From: JACVRW01 sp963846505
GTDB lineage: Bacteria > Actinomycetota > Thermoleophilia > Solirubrobacterales > Thermoleophilaceae
Length of the DNA: 64,000 bases
Direction of reading: 5' to 3'
Assembly (NCBI GenBank): GCA_963846505.1
Contig: CAWJWD010000007.1
Coordinates: forward strand, 1 to 64,000
The notes beneath the pieces are model-generated. The model ran no database searches. It saw only the letters and a program-made list of their open reading frames with translations, and had not been told where the DNA came from. Positions 33,991 to 41,786 of the stretch are shown piece by piece. The translations under genes and the position numbers were made by a program. Within the stretch, counting starts at the first letter, position 1. Each line of letters opens with the position of its first letter.

Positions 33991-35231
33991 CAGAGCTGGA
34001 AGACCTCGCGCGCATGCTGGAGCGCCTCCAGCAGCCGATCGACGTCGGCACGCGAGTTGTAGACGTGGAAGGACGCGCGCGCGGTCGCCGGCACGCCGAG
34101 CCGGCGCATCAGCGGCTGTGCGCAGTGGTGGCCGGCGCGCACGCAGACGGCCTCGCGGTCGCAGAGCTCGGCGACGTCGTGCGGGTGCATGCCGTCGAGG
34201 GCGAACGAGATCACGCCGCCGCGCCGCTCGGGATCGAGCGGGCCGAAGATGCGCAGGCCCTCGACCTCGGGCAGGCGCGCGAGCGCGTATGCGATCAGAT
34301 CCCGCTCGTGGGCGCGCACGCGCTCCATGCCGATGCCGGCGAGGTAGTCGACCGCCGTGCCGAGCCCGATCGCCTCGGCGATCGGAGAGGTGCCGGCCTC
34401 GAACTTCCAGGGCAGCTCGTTCCAAGTCGAGGTGTCGAAGTCGACCCGGCCGATCATGTCGCCGCCGCCGAGGAACGGGCGCATCGACTCGAGCAGCTCG
34501 CGGCGGCCGTGCAGCACGCCGATGCCGGTCGGGCCGAGCGCCTTGTGCCCGGTCCAGACGTAGAAGTCCGCGTCGATCGCCTTCAGGTCGACCGGCAGCT
34601 GGGGCACCGCCTGCGAGCCGTCGATCACGGTCACGGCCCCGGCGGCACGCGCCCGGCGCACGATCTCGGCGACCGGGTTGAGCGTGCCGAGCACGTTCGA
34701 GACGTGCGCGACGGCGACCAGCTTGACCTTGCCTTCGGCGAGCACCTCGTCGAGCTCGTCGAGCGACAGCTCGCCGGTCTCGGAGATCGACAGGTAGCGC
34801 AGCCGCGCGCCCCGCTCGGTGCAGAGCAGCTGCCAGGGAACGATGTTCGAGTGGTGCTCCATCTGGGTGATGAGCACCTCGTCGCCCTCGGACACGTGCT
34901 CGCGGCCCCAGGAGTACGCCACGAGGTTGATCGCCTCGGTGGCGTTCTTGGTGAAGATCGTCGTCGCCTGATCCCAGTCGACGAACGCCGCGATGCGCTC
35001 GCGTGCGCCCTCGAAGAGGTCGGTCGCCTCGCGGGCCAGCGCGTAGACGCCGCGATGGATGTTGGCGTTCGACTCGCGGTAGTAGGCGTCGATCGCGTCG
35101 ATCACCGCACGCGGCTTCTGCGAGGTGGCCGCCGAGTCCAGGTAGACCAGCGACTTGCCCCCGAACTCGCGCTCGAGCACCGGGAAGTCGGCCCGGACGT
35201 CCACCTGCGGCTGTTCGGCGACCGAGGCCAT
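33990..35231 (-). CDS. sufS: Cysteine desulfurase SufS
   Basis: The 413-residue PLP enzyme takes sulfur from cysteine and loads SufU. Visible are LDSAATSQKP, the EHHSN region, the PLP lysine in WTGHKALGPTG near residue 224, the FEAGTSP motif and the active cysteine in RAGHHCAQPLM near 365. It follows sufD by only two bases. All features of group II desulfurases are intact. Confidence 0.97.
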   Translation of the reverse strand: MASVAEQPQVDVRADFPVLEREFGGKSLVYLDSAATSQKPRAVIDAIDAYYRESNANIHRGVYALAREATDLFEGARERIAAFVDWDQATTIFTKNATEAINLVAYSWGREHVSEGDEVLITQMEHHSNIVPWQLLCTERGARLRYLSISETGELSLDELDEVLAEGKVKLVAVAHVSNVLGTLNPVAEIVRRARAAGAVTVIDGSQAVPQLPVDLKAIDADFYVWTGHKALGPTGIGVLHGRRELLESMRPFLGGGDMIGRVDFDTSTWNELPWKFEAGTSPIAEAIGLGTAVDYLAGIGMERVRAHERDLIAYALARLPEVEGLRIFGPLDPERRGGVISFALDGMHPHDVAELCDREAVCVRAGHHCAQPLMRRLGVPATARASFHVYNSRADVDRLLEALQHAREVFQL

Positions 35232-35233
35232 GC

Positions 35234-36523
35234 TCAGACCTCCGCCCGCTCCACGATGAACTCGCGCACCTGGTCCTCGGCGCCGAGCAGCTTCTCGGCG
35301 ATCCGTCGTCGCACCAGCGCCTCCAGCCCCGGGTCCTCGAGCCGCTGCACGACCTCCTCGAAGTAGCCCTCGATGAGCACGCGGGTCGCCTCGATACGCG
35401 AGAGGCCGCGGGTCATCATGTAGAAGATCTGCTCCTGGTCGAGCTCGCCGATGGTGCCGCCGTGCGACGCCTTGACGTTGTCGACCTCGACGATCAGCGA
35501 CGGGATCGCGTCGCCCTTGGCCTTCGGCGAGAGCAGGATCTGGTGCGTCTGAAGGTAGGTGTCGACCTCGGGCGCCTTCGGCACGATGTGGATCAGGCCC
35601 TCATACGAGGCCCGCGAGTCGCCGGTCAGCGCGCCCTTCCAGACCGTGTCGCCGGTCGTGTGGCCGGCCTCGTGCTTGTCGGAGGTGAAGAGGTCGAGGT
35701 GCTCGTCGCGCTCGGTGAAGTACATGCCGGTGTGGCGCATGTCCGAGCCCGGCTCGGCGGTGATGATGTCGAGCGTCTGCTTGGTCAGTCGCCCGCCGAG
35801 GTGCACCGGCACCCACTTGACGCGAGCGTCGCGGCCGACCTCGACGCGCCGCACCGAGATGTCGTGCACGTCGCCCTTGCCCCAGTCCTGGTAGTGGGCC
35901 AGGTGGACCTGGGCGCCCGTGTCGGCGTAGAGCTCGAAGGCGCCGGCGTGCAGCGCCTGGCCTTCGAAGTCCGGCGCCAGGAAGTACTCGCGGATGCTGC
36001 ACTCGGCGTGCTCGCCGACGACCGCCAGCGTGTGCGCGTACTGGGCGGTGCCGGGCTCGTCGATCAGCCACACGACCTGGATCGGCTTCTCGATCTGCAC
36101 GTTCTTCGGCACGTGCACGAACACGCCGCCGGTCCAGAAGGCGGCCGTGGCGGCGGCGAACTTGCCCTCGTCGATCGGCAGGCGCTGGCCGAAGTGCTCG
36201 GCCACCAGCTCGGGCTGCTCGGCGACGGCCTGCTCGAGCGGCATCAGCGTGATGCGCTCGTCGGAGACGTCGGAGTAGACGATGCTGGCGCCGCGCTGCA
36301 CGATCAGGCCGGCGTGCTGCTCGTCGTCGGCGAGGTGCCCGCGCACGATCGCCGGCAGCTCGTCGACCGGCTCGTAGCGGCGCGGCTCGAGCGCGTCGAG
36401 CTCGAGCCCGCGCAGGGAGGTGGTCCAGAAGCCCGAGCGGCGCCAGTTCGGCAGGGGCTCGCGCTCGTAGACCTCGAGCGCGGCCTTGCGGCGGTCCTCG
36501 ACGAAGGCGGGGTTAGCCGGCAC
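35234..36523 (-). CDS. sufD: Fe-S cluster assembly protein SufD
   Basis: The 429-residue protein forms the SufBC2D complex with SufB and SufC. It shows REPLPNWRRSGFWTTSLRGL near the N-terminus and the beta-helix core (HVPKNVQIEKPIQVVWLID). The C-terminal SufBD block is KASHGGTIGELDQEQIFYMMTRGLSRIEATRVLIEGYFEEVV, with the histidine and the E-Q motif of SufD. The GTG start overlaps the end of sufC by 11 bases. Confidence 0.95.
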   Translation of the reverse strand: MPANPAFVEDRRKAALEVYEREPLPNWRRSGFWTTSLRGLELDALEPRRYEPVDELPAIVRGHLADDEQHAGLIVQRGASIVYSDVSDERITLMPLEQAVAEQPELVAEHFGQRLPIDEGKFAAATAAFWTGGVFVHVPKNVQIEKPIQVVWLIDEPGTAQYAHTLAVVGEHAECSIREYFLAPDFEGQALHAGAFELYADTGAQVHLAHYQDWGKGDVHDISVRRVEVGRDARVKWVPVHLGGRLTKQTLDIITAEPGSDMRHTGMYFTERDEHLDLFTSDKHEAGHTTGDTVWKGALTGDSRASYEGLIHIVPKAPEVDTYLQTHQILLSPKAKGDAIPSLIVEVDNVKASHGGTIGELDQEQIFYMMTRGLSRIEATRVLIEGYFEEVVQRLEDPGLEALVRRRIAEKLLGAEDQVREFIVERAEV

Positions 36524-37265
36524 TCGCGGCCACCTCCTCGCGCACGAACTCGTAGCCCTTCTCCTCGAGCTCGTTGGCCAGCTCGGGGCCGCCCTCGCGC
36601 ACGATCCGGCCGTTGAGCATGATGTGCACGAACTCCGGCTCGACGTAGTTCAGGATGCGCGTGTAGTGGGTGATGATGAGGAAGCCGCGCTCCTCGCCCC
36701 GCAGCGCGTTGACGCCGTCGGAGACGATCCGCAGCGCGTCGATGTCGAGCCCCGAGTCGGTCTCGTCGAGCACCGCGAACTGCGGTTCGAGCATGGCCAG
36801 CTGCAGGATCTCCGCGCGCTTCTTCTCACCGCCCGAGAAGCCCTCGTTGAGGTAGCGGCTGGTGAAGGCGCGGTCGATCTTCAGCAGCTCCATGTTCTTG
36901 CCGAGGACCTGGCCGAACTCCTTGACCTTGATCGGCTCCTCGCGGCCGGCGTTGATCGCCATGCGCAGGAAGTTGGCCACCGATACGCCGGGGATCGTGG
37001 CGGGATACTGGAAGGCCAGGAACAGGCCGGCGCGCGCGCGCTCGTCCGGGTCGGCCTCGGTCAGGTCCTCGCCGTTGAGCAGGATCTTGCCCTCGGTGAC
37101 CTCGTAGTTGGGATTGCCCATCAGCGTGTTGGCGAGCGTCGACTTGCCGGAGCCGTTGGGTCCCATCAACGCGTGGGTCTCGCCCTTGTTGACGACGAGG
37201 TCGACGCCGTGGAGGATCTCGCGGTCCTCGACGCGGACGTGCAAGTTCTGGATCTCAAGCGTCAT
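36513..37265 (-). CDS. sufC: Fe-S cluster assembly ATPase SufC
   Basis: The 250-residue ATPase has Walker A GPNGSGKST near residue 35, the SufC-typical LAFQYPATIPGVSVANFLR, signature FSGGEKKRAEILQLA and Walker B FAVLDETDSGLDIDALR. It powers SufBCD. Its ATG at 37265 overlaps the stop of the Rrf2 regulator (ATGA). A longer reading to 37433 would run into the regulator gene and is rejected. Confidence 0.97.
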   Translation of the reverse strand: MTLEIQNLHVRVEDREILHGVDLVVNKGETHALMGPNGSGKSTLANTLMGNPNYEVTEGKILLNGEDLTEADPDERARAGLFLAFQYPATIPGVSVANFLRMAINAGREEPIKVKEFGQVLGKNMELLKIDRAFTSRYLNEGFSGGEKKRAEILQLAMLEPQFAVLDETDSGLDIDALRIVSDGVNALRGEERGFLIITHYTRILNYVEPEFVHIMLNGRIVREGGPELANELEEKGYEFVREEVAASAG

Positions 37266-37708
37266 GCGGTGACTTTCTCCTTGGAATGCGGAAGGACCAG
37301 ATCGGCCAGGGTCATGTCGGTCAGGGTGCGGACGATCGACCCCTGGACGCGGGTCCAGAGCAGCTTCGTCGGACAGGGAGCCTCGCCCTCGCGGGCGCAG
37401 ACCAGCTCCCCGTCGGCCTCGGCGGTGATGCACTCGATCGGGGCGATCTCGCCCTCGAGCGCCTGCACCACCTCGGCCATCGTGATGTCCTCGGGTGTGC
37501 GCGCGAGCGTGTAGCCCCCGTGCGCGCCGCGGCGCGACTCGACCAGCTCGGCGCGGCGCAGCCGCTGCACGAGGTGCTCGAGGTACGCGAGCGGCAGGCG
37601 CTCGGCATCGGCGATCGCGCCCAGCGGGATCGCCGCGCCGTCGCTGTGGCGCGCGAGGTGGACCATCACCCGCACGCCGTACTCGGCCTTGGTCGAGAAC
37701 ATCATCAC
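37262..37708 (-). CDS. Rrf2-family transcriptional regulator (IscR/SufR-like)
   Basis: The 148-residue protein has an Rrf2 winged helix (FSTKAEYGVRVMVHLARH, then LPLAYLEHLVQRLRRAELVESRRGAHGGYTLAR). A cluster-binding loop has three cysteines: ECITAEADGELVC and EAPC. Such proteins sense iron-sulfur status and control suf genes. As the first gene of the operon it is likely self-regulating. AGGA seven bases before the GTG at 37708 favours this start; two in-frame ATGs follow immediately. Confidence 0.92.
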   Translation of the reverse strand: MMMFSTKAEYGVRVMVHLARHSDGAAIPLGAIADAERLPLAYLEHLVQRLRRAELVESRRGAHGGYTLARTPEDITMAEVVQALEGEIAPIECITAEADGELVCAREGEAPCPTKLLWTRVQGSIVRTLTDMTLADLVLPHSKEKVTA

Positions 37709-37739
37709 CGTCAAATCCTACTCGGCGGGTCGGAGAAGG

Positions 37740-38330
37740 CTATTCCGCCTGGAGACGCCGGATGTCATGGGCCAGCAACTCCGGGGTGGCGTACTCGCCG
37801 GGAAAGCCGATCCGCTGGTAGCCGCGCTTGTCCACGAGCGTGAAGCGAGCCTGGTGCTCGTTGCGGATCGCCTGGGGCCGGATCGCGAAGCCCGCCCAGA
37901 GCGGCTTCAGCTCGTCCCTCGACCCGAGCACGAAGTCCAGCCCCGCGACCCGTTGCTCGGCCAGGAAGCGGCGGGCGCTCTGCCGGGTGTCGTTCGGGGG
38001 GTCGACCGCCACGGCCAGCGCCGGGACCTGCTCGTCGAGCTCCGCCAGTGCGCCCTTGACCACTTGCGCCTGCGCGGGACAGCTGTCCTCGCAGTGCGTG
38101 TAGAGGAAGGTCACGATCACCGGTCGGCCGCGCAGGGCGCGCATCGAGACGGCCTTCCCGTCCTGGTCGCGCAGGGTGAAGTCGGGCGCGCGCAGGCCCT
38201 TCGGCATCAGCGCGCCCTCGAAGCCGGGGCTCGCGGGGGAGGAGTCGTCCTCGGCGGTCGCCGCCAGCACGGTCGCCGCCAGCGCGAAGACGCACAGCAG
38301 CACGAGGGCGATCACGACGCGCGGGTTCAC
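37740..38330 (-). CDS. SCO1/SenC-family protein
   Basis: The 196-residue protein has an N-terminal membrane anchor (VVIALVLLCVFALAATVLA), then a thioredoxin fold with the copper-binding CEDSC motif in FLYTHCEDSCPAQAQ and the conserved late histidine in RNEHQARFTLVDKRG. SCO proteins deliver copper to cytochrome c oxidase or act as thiol reductases outside the membrane. TACGCT eight bases upstream of the GTG points to a leaderless start. No oxidase gene is in the window. Confidence 0.9.
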   Translation of the reverse strand: MNPRVVIALVLLCVFALAATVLAATAEDDSSPASPGFEGALMPKGLRAPDFTLRDQDGKAVSMRALRGRPVIVTFLYTHCEDSCPAQAQVVKGALAELDEQVPALAVAVDPPNDTRQSARRFLAEQRVAGLDFVLGSRDELKPLWAGFAIRPQAIRNEHQARFTLVDKRGYQRIGFPGEYATPELLAHDIRRLQAE

Positions 38331-38363
38331 GCCCGCGGAGCGTAGTGGGGCGCAGCGCGGGGG

Positions 38364-38999
38364 CTAGGGCTCGACCAGGCCGCGCCGGATCGCGTAGCGC
38401 ACGATCTCGACGCGGTCGCGCATGCCGAGCTTGGCGAGCAGGTTGGCGCGGTGGGACTCGACGGTCTTCTCCGACAGCGTCAGCGTCTCGGCGATCTGGC
38501 GGTTCGTGTACGCCTCGGCGATCAGCTTGACCACCTCCTGCTCGCGCGGGGTGAGCGGATCCTCGGGCTCGGCGCGTCCGCCCTCGAGCCACTCGTCCAT
38601 CAGCGCGCGCTGGGCGTCGTCGGAGAGGAACGTGCGCCCCCCGGCGACCGTGCGCACGGCGTCGATCAGGTCGGTGTCGGCGGCGCGCTTGAGCACGTAG
38701 CCGGCGGCGCCGGCCTCGAGGCCCTCGAGGAAGTAGCGCTCGTCGTCGTGCATCGACAGCAGCAGCACGCGCGTGTCGGGCGTGTGGGCGCGGATCTCGC
38801 GCGCGGCCTGCAGGCCGGTCATGCGTGGCATCGAGACGTCGAGCACGGCCACGTCGGGTCGCTCGGCCTGGGCCAGCGCCAGCGCCTCGACGCCGTCGGC
38901 CGCCTCGCCGATCACCGCCACGTCGGACTGGCGCTCGAGCAGCATGCGCAGCCCCGAGCGCACGATGCCGTGATCGTCGGCGATCAGGACGCGGATCAC
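38364..38999 (-). CDS. NarL/LuxR-family response regulator
   Basis: The 211-residue protein has a receiver domain (LIADDHGIVRSGL, phospho-acceptor Asp in VAVLDVSMPRMTG, lysine in GYVLKRA). The LuxR-type HTH is LTPREQEVVKLIAEAYTNRQIAETLTLSEKTVESHRANLLAKLGMRDR. It pairs with the kinase whose stop overlaps its GTG. The regulated genes are unknown. Confidence 0.95.
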   Translation of the reverse strand: MIRVLIADDHGIVRSGLRMLLERQSDVAVIGEAADGVEALALAQAERPDVAVLDVSMPRMTGLQAAREIRAHTPDTRVLLLSMHDDERYFLEGLEAGAAGYVLKRAADTDLIDAVRTVAGGRTFLSDDAQRALMDEWLEGGRAEPEDPLTPREQEVVKLIAEAYTNRQIAETLTLSEKTVESHRANLLAKLGMRDRVEIVRYAIRRGLVEP

Positions 39000-39991
39000 G
39001 CGTCTCCCTCGATGCGCAGCGTCACGGTCGTGCCACCGCCTGGTGCGGACAGCACCTGCAGCTCGCCGCCGGCCAGGCGCGCGCGTTCGGCCATGCCCTT
39101 GAGTCCGAGCCCGGCGCCGCTGGTCGAGCCCACGCGCGCGATCTCGGCGGGGTCGAAGCCGGCGCCGTCGTCGCGCACGCGCAGCTCGCAGCCCTCCTCG
39201 GTCACGAGCAGGTCCATCTCGACCGCCGTCGCGCCGGCGTGGCGGCCGACGTTCGCGAGCGCCTCCTGGGCGACGCGGTAGATCGCGCTCTTGCGGTCCT
39301 CGCCGAGCGCCTCGGGGTCGCCTTCGGCGTGCAGGCGCGCCTCGATCCCGGTGCGGGCCTTGAAGCGCTTGAGCTGCGCGTCGATCGCGGGGGCGAGGCC
39401 GTGGTCGTCGAGCGCGGTCGGGCGTAGCTGGCGGGCGAGGTTGAGCAGCTCCTCCATCGCCTGGTTGACGAGCCGCTTGAGCTCGGCGAGCTCGTCGCGA
39501 CGCTCGGGCGGCGTCTCCTGGGCCAGCGCCTCGAGCCGCAGCAGGATCGCGGTCAGGGCCTGGTTGACCTCGTCGTGCAGGTCGCGCGCGAGCCGGCGGC
39601 GCTCCTCCTCCTGGGCGCGCAGCACGAGCTGGCCCGAGCGCCGGCGCTCCTCCTCGACGCGGTCGAGCAGGCGCGTGAAGGACTGACCGAGGCGGTTGAT
39701 CTCCTCGATCGGCTCGGGCACGCTGACGTCCAGCGAGGTGGGAGTTGCCGGGTCGACCCGCTCGATGCGAGCGATCAGGTGCTCCAGCGGTCGGAAGCGC
39801 CGCTGCAGCATCCACAGGTTCACGCACAGCGACAGCACGATCGCCAGCGCCAGGATCAGCAGCTGCCAGCGCTGGGCGCGATCGCTGAGATCGAGCCCGG
39901 CCGCGAGGATCGCGGCGAGCAGGGTGCAGGCGACCAGCACGACGTTCGCGGCGACGATCTGGCTGATGAGGGAGTCGTCGCGGCGAGTCAT
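38996..39991 (-). CDS. Sensor histidine kinase (HisKA_3 type)
   Basis: The 331-residue protein has two membrane helices (ISQIVAANVVLVACTLLAAILAAG, WQLLILALAIVLSLCVNLWML) with almost no outside loop, a HAMP-like linker and the phospho-histidine in RDLHDEVNQALTAI. The ATPase domain has VAQEALANVGRHAG, DDGAGFDP and GLGLKGMAERARLAGG. It probably senses a membrane or internal signal. An ATG at 40024 is also in frame; neither start has a strong ribosome site. Confidence 0.92.
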   Translation of the reverse strand: MTRRDDSLISQIVAANVVLVACTLLAAILAAGLDLSDRAQRWQLLILALAIVLSLCVNLWMLQRRFRPLEHLIARIERVDPATPTSLDVSVPEPIEEINRLGQSFTRLLDRVEEERRRSGQLVLRAQEEERRRLARDLHDEVNQALTAILLRLEALAQETPPERRDELAELKRLVNQAMEELLNLARQLRPTALDDHGLAPAIDAQLKRFKARTGIEARLHAEGDPEALGEDRKSAIYRVAQEALANVGRHAGATAVEMDLLVTEEGCELRVRDDGAGFDPAEIARVGSTSGAGLGLKGMAERARLAGGELQVLSAPGGGTTVTLRIEGDA

Positions 39992-40024
39992 TCTCGGTCT
40001 CAACTGTGATCGGAGCGTGCCCAT

Positions 40025-40134
40025 GGGGAACAAATGGGGTCTGCACCCCATATCGGCAGCGAGCCGTCGCGACGAAACTCCTGGCAGAGCTTCAAGAGGA
40101 GCTTCCGCGGGAACGCGGTCTGGGTTGATGGTCA
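40025..40134 (+). ncRNA. Candidate small RNA or short leader ending at the terminator
   Basis: About 110 bases between the kinase start and a strong plus-strand terminator hold no convincing protein gene. The only open frame, about 61 codons, runs through the hairpin. Local pairing such as TGGGGTCTGCACCCCA (40036-40051) and CTTCCGCGGGAACGCGG is present. An sRNA or an attenuated transcript would explain the terminator. Confidence 0.3.
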
Positions 40135-40170
40135 GCCGGGGCGCCAGAGATGGCGCCCCGGCTATTTTTT
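40135..40170 (+). terminator. Strong rho-independent terminator with T-run
   Basis: GCCGGGGCGCCA and TGGCGCCCCGGC arms pair around GAGA and are followed by TATTTTTT, one of the few textbook terminators in the window. It is oriented on the plus strand, yet no plus-strand protein gene precedes it; the kinase gene upstream is divergent. Confidence 0.85.
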
Positions 40171-40198
40171 CGGGCGGATGCGGCACCGCCCGGCGCCG

Positions 40199-40214
40199 CT
40201 ACACTTTCTGAAGT
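40199..40214 (+). promoter_or_regulatory. Promoter element CTACACTTTCTGAAGT upstream of moeZ
   Basis: TACACT is a TANNNT -10. The following bases include the small dyad ACTT-TCTG-AAGT. The identical 16 bases recur before cysM at 41771-41786. A GGGCGG/CCGCCC inverted repeat (40171-40192) lies just upstream. Transcription would start near 40212 and give a leader of about 38 bases with a TGAGG ribosome site. Confidence 0.6.
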
Positions 40215-40249
40215 CTTGAATTCCGACCCGGTTTGAAAGGTTTCTGAGG

Positions 40250-41434
40250 ATGGCGTCTGGCGCCGAGCTGATTCGGAAGGCGAAGGAGCAGATCGAGGAA
40301 GTGGACCCGCGCGAGGTCCACGAGCTCAACGGCAACGGCAACGGCGCTGTGATCGTCGACGTGCGCGAGCAGCATGAGTTCGAGGAGGCGCACCTGCCGG
40401 GTGCCGTGCACGTCCCGCGCGGGCACCTGGAGTCGCGCATCGAGGGCGCAGCGCCCGACCGTGCGCAGCGGGTCGTCCTCTACTGCGCCTCCGGCCAGCG
40501 CTCGGCGCTCGCCGCCCAGACGCTGCAGCAGCTGCTCGGCTACGAGGACGTCGCCTCGATGCGCGGCGGCATCACGCTCTGGAAGGACCGCGGCTACGAG
40601 GTCGAGGTGCCGCGCGCGCTCACGCCCGAGCAGCGCGAGCGCTACTCGCGCCACCTGCTGATCTCTGAGATCGGGCTCGAGGGGCAGCTGAAGCTGCTCG
40701 ACGCGAAGGTGCTGCTGCTGGGCGCCGGCGGTCTCGGCTCGCCCGCCGCGCTCTACCTCGCAGCGGCCGGCGTGGGCACGCTCGGCATCGTCGACAACGA
40801 CGTCGTCGACCTCTCCAACCTGCAGCGCCAGGTCGCGCACTCCAACGACCGCATCGGCGTGCCGAAGGTCGACTCGGCGGAGATCGCGATCCACGAGATC
40901 AACCCGGACGTCAACGTCGAGAAGTACCCCGTCCGGATCGGCGCGGACAACATCATGGAGATCGTCGAGGGCTACGACGTGATCGTCGACGGCCTCGACA
41001 ACTTCCCCACGCGCTACCTGCTCAACGACGCCAGCGTGCGGCTGCAGATCCCCGTGGTGTCGGCCTCGATCCTCGGCTTCGAGGGCCAGCTGTCGGTCTT
41101 CCACCCCTACGAGGGCCCGTGCTATCGCTGCCTCTACCCGACGCCGCCGCCCGCGGAGCTGGCGCCGTCCTGCGGCGCCGCCGGCGTGCTCGGCGTGCTG
41201 CCCGGCGTGATGGGGCTGCTGCAGTCGGTCGAGGTGATCAAGCTGGTCACCGGCGCGGGCGACACGCTCGCCGGACGCCTGCTGCTCTACGACGCCCTCG
41301 GCACCACCTTCACCGAGCTCAAGGTCCGCCGCGACCCCGACTGCCCGATCTGCTCGCGCGACCCGGGCGAGATCTCCGACGGGGAGATGGGCGTCTTCCC
41401 GGACTACGAGGCGTTCTGCGCCGGTGCGGGCTAG
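40250..41434 (+). CDS. Rhodanese-ThiF/MoeB sulfur-carrier activating enzyme (MoeZ-like)
   Basis: The 394-residue protein has an N-terminal rhodanese domain with the active cysteine in LYCASGQRS near residue 80. A full E1-like domain follows: LLLGAGGLGSPAALYLAAAG for ATP binding, DNDVVDLSNLQRQ, and zinc pairs CYRCLYP and CPICSRD. It should adenylate and thiocarboxylate the C-terminal glycine of the CysO carrier encoded next. In mycobacterial MoeZ the rhodanese domain is at the other end, so the domain order is reversed here. The ATG at 40250 follows TGAGG. Confidence 0.92.
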   Translation: MASGAELIRKAKEQIEEVDPREVHELNGNGNGAVIVDVREQHEFEEAHLPGAVHVPRGHLESRIEGAAPDRAQRVVLYCASGQRSALAAQTLQQLLGYEDVASMRGGITLWKDRGYEVEVPRALTPEQRERYSRHLLISEIGLEGQLKLLDAKVLLLGAGGLGSPAALYLAAAGVGTLGIVDNDVVDLSNLQRQVAHSNDRIGVPKVDSAEIAIHEINPDVNVEKYPVRIGADNIMEIVEGYDVIVDGLDNFPTRYLLNDASVRLQIPVVSASILGFEGQLSVFHPYEGPCYRCLYPTPPPAELAPSCGAAGVLGVLPGVMGLLQSVEVIKLVTGAGDTLAGRLLLYDALGTTFTELKVRRDPDCPICSRDPGEISDGEMGVFPDYEAFCAGAG

Positions 41435-41446
41435 GCTGTCGCACTC

Positions 41447-41722
41447 GTGAGCACGATCAAGATCCCACCGGTCCTGCGCAGCTCCGTGGGGGGCGCGAAG
41501 GAGGTCGAGGCCGAGGGCGCGACCGTCGGGGAGCTGCTGCGCTCGCTGGCCGACCAGCACCCGCAGACGCAGAGCCAGCTGTTCTCGGAGGACGGCGAGC
41601 TCAACCGCTATGTCAACGTCTATCTCAACGACGAGGACGTGCGCGTGCTCGACGGTCTCGACACCGCGGCCGGCCCCAGCGACACGATCATGATCCTGCC
41701 GGCGATGGCCGGCGGCCGGTAG
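41447..41722 (+). CDS. cysO: CysO-like sulfur-carrier protein (ThiS/MoaD family)
   Basis: The 91-residue ubiquitin-like protein matches mycobacterial CysO: IKIPPVLRSSVGGAKEVEAEG, LNRYVNVYLNDEDVRVLDGLDT, and the tail DTIMILPAMAGGR. It carries sulfur as a C-terminal thiocarboxylate for cysteine synthesis. Unlike Mycobacterium CysO it ends with an extra Arg after Gly-Gly, so it must be trimmed before activation. It lies between its activating enzyme and CysM. Confidence 0.9.
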   Translation: MSTIKIPPVLRSSVGGAKEVEAEGATVGELLRSLADQHPQTQSQLFSEDGELNRYVNVYLNDEDVRVLDGLDTAAGPSDTIMILPAMAGGR

Positions 41723-41748
41723 CGCTCCGAAGCTACGGCGACGACCGG

Positions 41749-41786
41749 TTCCCAGGCGCGGACCTGGGAACTACACTTTCTGAAGT
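41749..41786 (+). promoter_or_regulatory. Operator-like inverted repeat and leaderless promoter of cysM
   Basis: TTCCCAGG (41749-41756) and CCTGGGAA (41763-41770) form a perfect eight-base dyad with a six-base gap. It directly abuts the repeated element CTACACTTTCTGAAGT (41771-41786). The -10 TACACT is seven bases before the GTG at 41785, so the mRNA probably starts at or next to the start codon. A protein bound to the dyad would cover the -35 region. Confidence 0.65.

Noticed and set aside
40034..40219. 61-residue open frame upstream of moeZ
   Set aside because: It passes through a strong terminator hairpin and the moeZ promoter, has no ribosome site and no recognisable sequence.
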